5,122 bases of DNA. Origin: Candidatus Thorarchaeota archaeon. Lineage in GTDB: Archaea; Asgardarchaeota; Thorarchaeia; Thorarchaeales; Thorarchaeaceae. The stretch is taken from NCBI GenBank assembly GCA_018238825.1, contig JABCSP010000189.1:1-5122 (forward strand), read 5' to 3'. Each line of letters opens with the position of its first letter. Position 1 is the first letter of the stretch. Positions 1-5,122 of this stretch are shown here, in pieces. The position numbers and the translations under genes are program-made. The notes under the pieces were generated by a model that was not told the DNA's origin, searched no databases, and was given only the letters and a program-made list of their open reading frames with translations.

Positions 1-1
1 T

Positions 2-550
2 CACATCTGTATAGAGGAATTAGCAAATCTAGATGCGAAAGTTATACTGAGACTGGGCAGTTGTGGAGGTATCGATCCAACAGTAGTAACTGGTGACGTT
101 GTTGTACCGACTGGTTGTGTCAGAGATGAGAGAGCAAGTTTGAACTATGCGCCGATAGAGTATCCTGCAGTAGCTTCACCACACTGGTTTAGTGCACTCC
201 ATCATGAGATATCAAAACTCCTACCATCTGACCGTGTATATTCAGGAATCTGTTTAACTACCGATATTTACTATGCTAATCCGATTTACGATAAATTAGA
301 CCTCTGGACTCGTGCAAAAGTGAAGTGTGTCGAAATGGAAAGTTCACTCGTATTTACATTTGCTCAAACCCGAGGACTTGATGCTGCATCGATTCTGTCT
401 TGTGATGGTAATCTTCATGGGGGCGCACAAAAGGGAGAACAAAAAGATGAGGGTGAAAAAACTGGAGAACAAGACCCTCTCATCATAGAGGCGATTGAGA
501 AAACTATTCAGGCTACAATTGCAGCGATTGATCATATCTATGACAAATAG
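2..550 (+). CDS. Uridine/purine nucleoside phosphorylase family protein (5' truncated)
   Basis: This is the C-terminal part (182 codons plus stop) of a PNP/UDP-family nucleoside phosphorylase. Such enzymes split a nucleoside with phosphate into free base and ribose-1-phosphate in cytosolic salvage. The frame is open from base 2, so the gene starts before the window. Full members are roughly 240-290 residues, so some 60-100 are missing. Seen here: RLGSCGG (nt 50-70), the family's phosphate-binding Arg/Gly stretch; GDVVVPTGCVRDE (nt 92-130) followed by a Y-P-EYPAVA segment; and VEMESS (nt 329-346), whose E-M-E matches the ribose-binding loop of uridine phosphorylase. A DGN motif follows near nt 402-410. 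The EYPAVA and DGN features recall archaeal uridine phosphorylases more than bacterial DeoD. The TTG at 140 is not the start, because conserved motifs lie upstream of it. Near the end is a highly charged KGEQKDEGEKTGEQ segment. Family assignment is firm; base preference is not determined. Confidence 0.88.
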   Translation, partial: HICIEELANLDAKVILRLGSCGGIDPTVVTGDVVVPTGCVRDERASLNYAPIEYPAVASPHWFSALHHEISKLLPSDRVYSGICLTTDIYYANPIYDKLDLWTRAKVKCVEMESSLVFTFAQTRGLDAASILSCDGNLHGGAQKGEQKDEGEKTGEQDPLIIEAIEKTIQATIAAIDHIYDK

Positions 551-573
551 ATTTCATTCAAACGGTGTTAGTG

Positions 574-1224
574 ATGGTGTCCGATGACTCTGATACCCCT
601 TCATCCGCAATAAGATCTTACTTGGTAATGAAGGCAGAATCAAAAGAAGCACTCAAACTTGCTAAAGAGTGGTGGGGCGATAAAGAGGTTCCAAGCTATA
701 TCAAGATCCACCAATTTGAGATGAGCGATGTAGACGAGTTCGTCAATCTATACAATCGATGTTTTCTTGCGTCACCTGATCCTTTCTGTCCGCTCACTCC
801 TGAACAAGCCACAAAACTCGATCCAGAGGGAATATTCGTTGCAAAATTAGGGGATACCCTTGCTGGATTTATTGCATGCTTTGTAGAAAATCAGAGCGAT
901 TCTAATTACGGAGAGATTACTGGCATTGGAGTTCTTCCGAGTCGGAGAAGAAAAGGTGTTGCTACAGCCCTTATCAAGAGTGCATCCAAGTACTTCCTCG
1001 AATCGGGTGTTGATGAGATATATTGCGAAGTCTATGAGAAAAACATACCTTCTCAGATGCTCATTGGAGCTTATGGTTTCGTTGAAGTTGGTCGTAGAGA
1101 TATTCCAATGCAGGCTGGTATTCAGTCCGATTCATTAGCAGAATCAGAACTTCCTGGTGGTAAGATTATGCGCCGTCTTGGTCTAAGACCTAGAGCTGGT
1201 TGTGAAACCTGTAGAGATATCTGA
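574..1224 (+). CDS. GNAT-family N-acetyltransferase with C-terminal CxxC tail
   Basis: This is a GCN5-related acetyltransferase, expected to move acetyl from acetyl-CoA to an amine in the cytosol; the substrate is unknown. Numbered from GTG 565, the acetyl-CoA-binding motif A is the strand EITGIGVLP followed by the loop SRRRKGVATALI (about residues 117-137), matching R/Q-x-x-G-x-G/A. Motif B follows at about 157-176, with a N-x-x-S segment and the typical Y-GF-E-G ending. About 40 residues trail the core and end in a Cys-x-x-Cys motif (CETC, 213-216), an unusual tail. About 60-70 residues precede the catalytic core. The start is uncertain: GTG 565, GTG 571, ATG 574 and GTG 577 are all in frame, and ATG 631 is also possible. 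None has a clear Shine-Dalgarno site, and ATG 574 is chosen for its codon. The gene follows the phosphorylase after only 14-23 bases, so co-transcription is likely. Fold call is strong; the role is open. Confidence 0.85.
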   Translation: MVSDDSDTPSSAIRSYLVMKAESKEALKLAKEWWGDKEVPSYIKIHQFEMSDVDEFVNLYNRCFLASPDPFCPLTPEQATKLDPEGIFVAKLGDTLAGFIACFVENQSDSNYGEITGIGVLPSRRRKGVATALIKSASKYFLESGVDEIYCEVYEKNIPSQMLIGAYGFVEVGRRDIPMQAGIQSDSLAESELPGGKIMRRLGLRPRAGCETCRDI

Positions 1225-1249
1225 TTGTTGAAAACTGAGCAACTTTTTA

Positions 1250-2377
1250 GTGAGGTATCACTACTCAAAAAGTGCAATGCACGAGTCTGAGGCCGATAAC
1301 ACTCAAGTTACTACTTCTATGAGAAGAGTTACTCTCAGACGATTTGAGAAGGTGAATAATCCTAGTTCTATCCATGGTATCTATCCCTACAGAGGAAAGA
1401 TGTCCCCATTAGATGCATCACATGTAATTGAACAGTTACCAACTAAATCCTGTCTATTGGACCCCTTCTGTGGTACAGGAACAATCATCTATGAAGCACA
1501 GAAACATGGGTTGAAGGCAATTGGTGTTGATAACAACCCATTGGCATGCACAATTGCTCGGGGAAAGACTGACCCATTAGTTACGGAATCTACAATAGAG
1601 CATCTTGAGAGTGCGATTAAAGCTGCCAAGTCACTAACAGATGTTGCGCCAATGCCCTCCCAACCTGCTAAATACTTCCACGAAAAGACTGCAGACCAAA
1701 TCATGCGCATCCTTTCAGTATCAAATGATTTCTCATCATATCTCCTCTCCAGCTTCTATGGGGCAATATGCCTAGCAGCTCGTGCATGTAGTGACTGGAT
1801 TTGGACTTCAACTTCGACAGGAAAAATAAACAAACCTCTCAAGGATATCGATTTCTATTCGAAATTACTTCGTAAAGCACGAAAGCACATTAATTATGTT
1901 CTTGGAACTCCTTCTGTGAAGATACATACCCATGATACACGAAATATCCATCAAATTGTACGTAAACACTCTGTGGATTTCGTATACACTAGTCCCCCTT
2001 ACTTTGATGCTTTAGATTATACCGGGTATTATTCCAAAATAGTTCTCGAAATACTAGGTGTGGATCGGTCCATTATTCGAGAGGGTTTAATTCAAAGATA
2101 TTCAACCTACAAAGAAGAAATGACGAAAGCTCTACAATCAATCGATCAAGTTTTGCATGATGAGTCATTGGTGATATTTGTTGTTGGAGACCGCATGGTT
2201 CGGAAGAAGCTCATTCGCGGGTCTGATTTCTTTGCGGAAATTGTTCCCTGGAATGACCCCTACATTGTGGAACGCGAGTATACAAAGACGGCTAGTGGTC
2301 TCTGGGATAAGATTAACATTACAAAAAGAAAAGAACAGGTAATAGTTTGGGACCTTGCACGTGGAGGTCGCAAGTAA
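1250..2377 (+). CDS. DNA amino-methyltransferase, SPPY type, motif order I then IV
   Basis: A SAM-dependent DNA methyltransferase of about 375 residues, predicted to methylate an exocyclic amino group (N4-cytosine or N6-adenine). Seen from GTG 1250: an HGIYPYRGKMSP lead-in (42-53), motif I LDPFCGTGT (70-78) for SAM binding, GVDNNP (92-97) as the acidic motif II region, and the catalytic motif IV TSPPYFDALDY (247-257). VVGDR (311-315) and a terminal VIVWDL strand follow. About 150 residues, partly helical and basic, lie between motifs II and IV and could contain target recognition, giving an alpha-like order. SPPY rather than D/NPPY leans toward N4-cytosine but does not prove it. The TSPPY distinguishes it from the related archaeal tRNA-guanine methylases, which carry DPPY. 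The start is uncertain: GTG 1250 gives the longest form. ATG 1277 is also plausible, since a T-rich stretch at 1243-1249 could serve as its promoter. The next methyltransferase begins one base after the stop. Confidence 0.87.
   Translation: MRYHYSKSAMHESEADNTQVTTSMRRVTLRRFEKVNNPSSIHGIYPYRGKMSPLDASHVIEQLPTKSCLLDPFCGTGTIIYEAQKHGLKAIGVDNNPLACTIARGKTDPLVTESTIEHLESAIKAAKSLTDVAPMPSQPAKYFHEKTADQIMRILSVSNDFSSYLLSSFYGAICLAARACSDWIWTSTSTGKINKPLKDIDFYSKLLRKARKHINYVLGTPSVKIHTHDTRNIHQIVRKHSVDFVYTSPPYFDALDYTGYYSKIVLEILGVDRSIIREGLIQRYSTYKEEMTKALQSIDQVLHDESLVIFVVGDRMVRKKLIRGSDFFAEIVPWNDPYIVEREYTKTASGLWDKINITKRKEQVIVWDLARGGRK
2363..2368 (+). promoter_or_regulatory. Ribosome binding site for the second methyltransferase
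   Basis: GGAGGT lies inside the last codons of the upstream methyltransferase gene and ends 10 bases before ATG 2379. It is the best Shine-Dalgarno match in the window. It decides the start in favour of ATG 2379 over the in-frame TTG 2355, and it suggests that the two methyltransferases are translated as a coupled pair from one message. Confidence 0.65.
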
Positions 2378-2378
2378 C

Positions 2379-3209
2379 ATGACCAATCACATTGTTATTA
2401 CTGGTGATAGTAAACGAATGGAATTGATGCCAGATGAGTCAGTTCATCTTGTCGTCACCTCTCCTCCCTATTGGAATCTCAAGGATTATGGTAATGATGA
2501 TGCTATTGGCCAGTCATCTTCCACCTATGAAGAATATCTCGAATCGCTCTATGCTGTATTCAAAGAATGTGTAAAGAAGCTCGTACCTGATGGAAAACTC
2601 ATTGTAAACATCATGCCAATACTTCTTCCTGGCAAAACATCAAAATTCAAACGACGGGTCACAAAGACAGTTGTCACTGACCTAGAGGAGTTCATGGATT
2701 CTCTTGGTAACATGTACTTTCATTCCCTTTACATCTGGGACAAGAGAAAGGCTGTACGTTTCAGTTCTTGGGGTTCCTATCCATATCCCCCAAATCTGTT
2801 GTCAACTTATCCCTATGAGTGGATTATCGTGTTTTCCAAGAGCGGAAAACGTAGTAAAGTGAGCAAAGAAATCAAGGAAGCTTCCAAAATCACTCATGAG
2901 GAATTTACTGACTGGGTACAGAATTCAATCTGGGACTTTCAACCTGCTTCAGCTAAAAAAGAAGGCCATCCCGCACCTTTTCCTGAAGAACTACCTCGAA
3001 GGTGTATCCGGCTCTATTCTTTTGTTGGTGATACGGTTCTGGACCCTTTTGCTGGGAGTGGAACAACATTGAAAGTTGCTAGGGAGCTGGGCCGTAACTC
3101 GATTGGATATGAACTCAATCCTGAATATGAACCAATTATTCGGGCGAAGATAGGTGCAGATGACAAAAAGAGTGATGATACGTTTGAATTTGTAATCGAT
3201 AAAAGATAA
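2379..3209 (+). CDS. DNA amino-methyltransferase, SPPYW type, motif order IV then I (beta class)
   Basis: A 276-residue SAM-dependent DNA methyltransferase of the beta class, in which the catalytic motif precedes the SAM-binding motif. Seen: catalytic TSPPYWNLKDYG (27-38) near the N-terminus; a K-LVPDGKLIVNI strand (67-78); a variable middle (about 80-195) where target recognition is expected; motif X HPAPFPEELPRRCI (197-210); motif I LDPFAGSGTT (221-230); and GYELNPEY (243-250) as motif II. The SPPYW form is common in N4-cytosine enzymes such as M.BamHI, so N4-methylcytosine is the favoured product, although N6-adenine enzymes with this motif exist. Length is normal for the class and all core motifs look intact, so the enzyme is probably active. 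The start is ATG 2379, supported by GGAGGT ten bases upstream, one base after the preceding stop codon. It is not a duplicate of its neighbour, because motif order and middle regions differ. No nuclease gene follows. Confidence 0.9.
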   Translation: MTNHIVITGDSKRMELMPDESVHLVVTSPPYWNLKDYGNDDAIGQSSSTYEEYLESLYAVFKECVKKLVPDGKLIVNIMPILLPGKTSKFKRRVTKTVVTDLEEFMDSLGNMYFHSLYIWDKRKAVRFSSWGSYPYPPNLLSTYPYEWIIVFSKSGKRSKVSKEIKEASKITHEEFTDWVQNSIWDFQPASAKKEGHPAPFPEELPRRCIRLYSFVGDTVLDPFAGSGTTLKVARELGRNSIGYELNPEYEPIIRAKIGADDKKSDDTFEFVIDKR

Positions 3210-3230
3210 ACCTAATTAATGCAGGTGTGC

Positions 3231-3239
3231 ATATTTTTA
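3231..3239 (+). promoter_or_regulatory. Possible TATA-like promoter element / T-rich stretch
   Basis: ATATTTTTA lies in the 94-bp gap before the reductase gene, the only long gap in the window. An archaeal start site about 25 bases downstream would fall near 3260 and give a leader of about 45 bases that contains the Shine-Dalgarno site. The T run could equally terminate the methyltransferase transcript. No convincing purine-rich BRE is visible upstream, so this is tentative. Confidence 0.3.
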
Positions 3240-3249
3240 GTATCGTGAT

Positions 3250-3278
3250 GAGTCATTCAGTTCATCTATCAATGACTC
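3250..3278 (+). repeat. Perfect 8-bp inverted repeat with 13-base loop upstream of the reductase gene
   Basis: GAGTCATT (3250-3257) is exactly complementary to AATGACTC (3271-3278), separated by 13 bases. It lies between the TATA-like element and the reductase Shine-Dalgarno site. It may be a regulator's operator straddling the transcription start, or a hairpin in the 5' leader. The stem has only 3 G/C pairs of 8, so a strong intrinsic terminator is unlikely. Confidence 0.55.
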
Positions 3279-3285
3279 TTTCATA

Positions 3286-3291
3286 GGGAGG
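3286..3291 (+). promoter_or_regulatory. Likely ribosome binding site for the reductase gene
   Basis: GGGAGG ends 12 bases before GTG 3304, a somewhat long spacing. A second purine run, GGAGAG at 3298-3303, touches the start codon and is too close to act. The GTG start is still favoured, because the encoded MVYDIVVVGAG places the FAD-binding strand exactly where the family has its N-terminus. Confidence 0.45.
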
Positions 3292-3303
3292 ATTATTGGA
3301 GAG

Positions 3304-4524
3304 GTGGTTTACGACATAGTAGTTGTTGGTGCTGGACCCGCGGGTTCTGTGGCAGCATACGAGTGTGCAAAAAGAGGTTTCAAGACCCTTCTGTTAGAGA
3401 AGGCTATACTCCCACGAGAGAAGGCATGTGGTGGAGCTGTGATGTATCGTGGGATTCGTATCCTGAATGGAATAGTCCCACATGAATTGATTGAACAGAA
3501 GATATACGGTTTGAGATTTGGTTTCCATAATGGTACATCATCTGAATTCATTTCTCACAAACTGATTGGGATTACTGTTTTTCGTGACAAGTTTGACGAT
3601 TTCCTCTCTACGCGTGCAGTTGAAGCTGGGGCTGAACTTGCAGAAGACACTCGTGTTATACACACATCTGTTTCTGATGAGTGTGCAACTATACAACTTC
3701 AAGATGGGCGGGAGATCAAATCAGATTTTTTGATTGGTGCTGATGGTGTCAACTCTATAGTTAGTCACTCGCTCAAGCTACGTCCAAAACGTAAAGATTT
3801 GACTAGAATTGGTCTTGGGATGGAGGCTGACTTCTATGTTGGAAGAGCGGGAGTGATGAAGGCAACAAAGGGAAATCCATCAGTTCTAGAGATACTTCCT
3901 TTGAAGAACCGAATTGCCTATGGATGGATATTTCCAAAGCGTGAACATCTTGCTATTGGAATAGCTGGATCTGGTGTACATATGCGTGCCCTCCGTCCTG
4001 ATTTTGATGGATTTTACCAAAGCCTCGAGAAGCGATTAGGTGTAAAGTTAAAATTGGAGAAGCGAAGAACCTGTTTCCTTGGGGGAGAAGGTATAGCAGG
4101 TACTAATGTTACAAACAGAGCTATCTTGGTTGGGGATGCTGCTGGCTTCGTAGACCCAATGATGGGTGAAGGGATAGCATATGCAATGCAATCAAGTAAA
4201 ATTGCAGTGGATGTTATTGATCAATCAATAGCAGAGAACCAATATGATGCTGACTCATTAGGGAAATACCATCAGCTTTGCCGCGAAGAATTCTTAGCTA
4301 ATTTTCAAATGGCGTCATGGATGGGATCACGGGGAATCTCTTTTGCATCTAATCTTCTACCTCGGATGAGTGGTCATAAACTGACCTCAGATATAATGGC
4401 TATGGTTGCACGAGGAGAGATTGGTTATGCAGATATTCCTTCTGTTATACTCAAAAAGATTCCAAGACAAATTCCTTCTTTTATCAAACATGTTGTGCAA
4501 TCTTATATACAAACTCGGAGCTGA
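3304..4524 (+). CDS. Geranylgeranyl reductase family FAD-dependent oxidoreductase
   Basis: A 406-residue flavoprotein of the geranylgeranyl reductase family. In archaea such enzymes reduce double bonds in geranylgeranyl chains of ether lipids, or related isoprenoids, at the membrane face. Seen: N-terminal Rossmann motif VVVGAGPAGS (6-15) binding FAD ADP; LLLEK (29-33) ending the second strand; KACGG (40-44), the family's conserved Cys-Gly; a conserved Arg at 94 in FRDKFDDFL; GADGVNS (145-151); YGWIFP (206-211), the start of the family's YxWxFP-GxG substrate motif, whose later GxG reads GIA (219-221); and GDAAGFVDPMMGEGI (277-291), the second FAD motif. Length is normal and nothing appears broken. 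The basic, hydrophobic C-terminus (about 380-402) may help membrane contact. Its own leader with a T-rich element and an inverted repeat suggests expression separate from the methyltransferases. Exact substrate cannot be told, because many archaea carry several paralogues with different roles. Confidence 0.9.
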   Translation: MVYDIVVVGAGPAGSVAAYECAKRGFKTLLLEKAILPREKACGGAVMYRGIRILNGIVPHELIEQKIYGLRFGFHNGTSSEFISHKLIGITVFRDKFDDFLSTRAVEAGAELAEDTRVIHTSVSDECATIQLQDGREIKSDFLIGADGVNSIVSHSLKLRPKRKDLTRIGLGMEADFYVGRAGVMKATKGNPSVLEILPLKNRIAYGWIFPKREHLAIGIAGSGVHMRALRPDFDGFYQSLEKRLGVKLKLEKRRTCFLGGEGIAGTNVTNRAILVGDAAGFVDPMMGEGIAYAMQSSKIAVDVIDQSIAENQYDADSLGKYHQLCREEFLANFQMASWMGSRGISFASNLLPRMSGHKLTSDIMAMVARGEIGYADIPSVILKKIPRQIPSFIKHVVQSYIQTRS

Positions 4525-4560
4525 AAACCTTCTTAGGGCGATATATCATGCTTTTGAGTG

Positions 4561-5122
4561 ATGAGAACTCTTCGTCCTGTTTCGGTTATACTACTAATTG
4601 TACTTGTATTTTCTATAATGCAAGTTAATGGTCAAGTATCCCACACTCCTCTCTTTGATGGTGAGAGTGCATATAGCTTTCTTACAGGACAGTGTGATTT
4701 TGGTCCACGACCACCTGGTTCTGAGAATCTAACTCTATGTCGACAATACATTGTTGAAACTCTAGAATCTTTCAATTGGACCGTTTCAATTCAGAATTTC
4801 ACTTACAAAGAAACAGAGTGTGCAAATATCATTGCCACTTGGTCAGGGGCTGTGAATTCACCAATCGTGCTTGGGGCTCATTATGATACTCGTCCCCGAG
4901 CAACATCTGACCATCCTGATAATCAATCAATCCCTATTCTGGGTGCAAACGACGGTGGAAGTGGTACTGCAGTTCTTATGGAACTAGCTAGAATTTTGCC
5001 AACAACAGATAGATCTAAGGTTGAACTTGTATTCTTTGATGCCGAGGACTCCGGTCAAATTGATGGATGGGAATGGATTCGAGGGTCCGTACATTATGTA
5101 TCTGAACTTACTTCTCAAAGAA
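4561..5122 (+). CDS. Secreted M28 zinc metallopeptidase / glutaminyl-cyclase-like protein (3' truncated)
   Basis: The first 187 residues of an exported M28-family protein that runs off the right edge; whole members are about 300-350 residues. The N-terminus is a signal peptide or membrane anchor: positively charged MRTLRP, then the hydrophobic stretch VSVILLIVLVFSIM, then QVNGQ near a possible cleavage site. Next come GPRPPGS (48-54), typical for the entrance of this family, then AHYDTRP (106-112), GANDGGSG (128-135) and ELVFFDAEDSG (155-165). By family knowledge Asp130 and the E-D pair (162-163) would supply zinc binding and the general acid/base, with His107 an additional ligand or near-site residue. 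The DAED form and the RP after HYD resemble glutaminyl-peptide cyclotransferases, so the enzyme could cyclise N-terminal glutamine or act as an aminopeptidase. The late histidine ligand is outside the window. ATG 4561 (or adjacent GTG 4558) follows the reductase stop by 33-36 bases, with no clear Shine-Dalgarno site. Confidence 0.85.
   Translation, partial: MRTLRPVSVILLIVLVFSIMQVNGQVSHTPLFDGESAYSFLTGQCDFGPRPPGSENLTLCRQYIVETLESFNWTVSIQNFTYKETECANIIATWSGAVNSPIVLGAHYDTRPRATSDHPDNQSIPILGANDGGSGTAVLMELARILPTTDRSKVELVFFDAEDSGQIDGWEWIRGSVHYVSELTSQR

Noticed and set aside
344..535. Minus-strand open frame of 63 codons inside the phosphorylase gene
   Set aside because: It lies entirely opposite a well-supported conserved gene, has no recognisable motif, and its Phe/Leu-rich composition reflects the complement of the Lys/Glu-rich segment.
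926..1138. Plus-strand alternative frame of 70 codons inside the GNAT gene
   Set aside because: It overlaps the acetyl-CoA-binding motif region of the real gene in another frame and shows no domain or ribosome binding site.
1489..1710. Minus-strand frames opposite the methyltransferase and reductase genes (also 2165-2386 and 3309-3551)
   Set aside because: Each lies opposite conserved catalytic or FAD-binding motifs of the plus-strand genes and encodes nothing recognisable.
2355..2378. TTG 2355 as start of the second methyltransferase, overlapping the first
   Set aside because: ATG 2379 has a strong GGAGGT site ten bases upstream, while the TTG start has no Shine-Dalgarno site and adds only eight residues outside the conserved domain.
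3210..3303. A small RNA gene, tRNA or small ORF in the gap before the reductase
   Set aside because: No cloverleaf or sizeable open frame with a start and ribosome site is visible. The inverted repeat and promoter-like elements account for the visible structure.
1..5122. CTAG avoidance as a sign that the methyltransferases protect CTAG, as in some archaeal systems
   Set aside because: CTAG appears about a dozen times by eye, spread through the window, so there is no obvious depletion. One short window could not test this properly.
1..5122. CRISPR array, insertion sequence or attachment site
   Set aside because: No regularly spaced repeats, transposase motifs or terminal inverted repeats were seen. 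The genes are tightly packed and intact apart from truncation at the window edges.

Overview
The window looks like a compact stretch of an archaeal chromosome of low-to-moderate GC (A+T-rich by eye, not counted). Supporting this are a geranylgeranyl-reductase-family flavoprotein of the kind that saturates archaeal isoprenoid lipids, short gaps between genes, frequent GTG starts, and T-rich or TATA-like stretches rather than clear bacterial -35/-10 pairs. An Asgard or related uncultured lineage is possible, but this is a weak inference from protein style and cannot be settled from the sequence alone.

All six genes are on the plus strand. (1) Positions 1-550 hold the C-terminal two thirds or so of a uridine/purine nucleoside phosphorylase cut by the left edge. 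(2) About 574-1224 (or 565) is a GNAT acetyltransferase with a CxxC tail. (3) 1250-2377 and (4) 2379-3209 are two different SPPY-type DNA amino-methyltransferases separated by one base. Their catalytic motifs come in opposite order (I then IV; IV then I). (5) 3304-4524 is a geranylgeranyl-reductase-like FAD enzyme. It is preceded by the only sizeable gap in the window, about 94 bp, which contains a TATA-like T-rich stretch, a perfect 8-bp inverted repeat and a Shine-Dalgarno-like site. (6) 4561 to the right edge is the N-terminal part of a secreted M28 metallopeptidase or glutaminyl-cyclase-like protein.

The genes do not form one obvious pathway. Nucleoside salvage, acetyl transfer, DNA modification, membrane-lipid reduction and an exported zinc enzyme sit side by side. 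The strongest functional unit is the methyltransferase pair, whose spacing and internal Shine-Dalgarno site suggest coupled expression. No restriction endonuclease or other defence partner lies in the window: both flanks are ordinary metabolic genes and the space between is fully used. The pair therefore looks like a stand-alone epigenetic module or the modification part of a system whose nuclease lies elsewhere. No RNA gene, CRISPR array, transposon or minus-strand gene could be supported.
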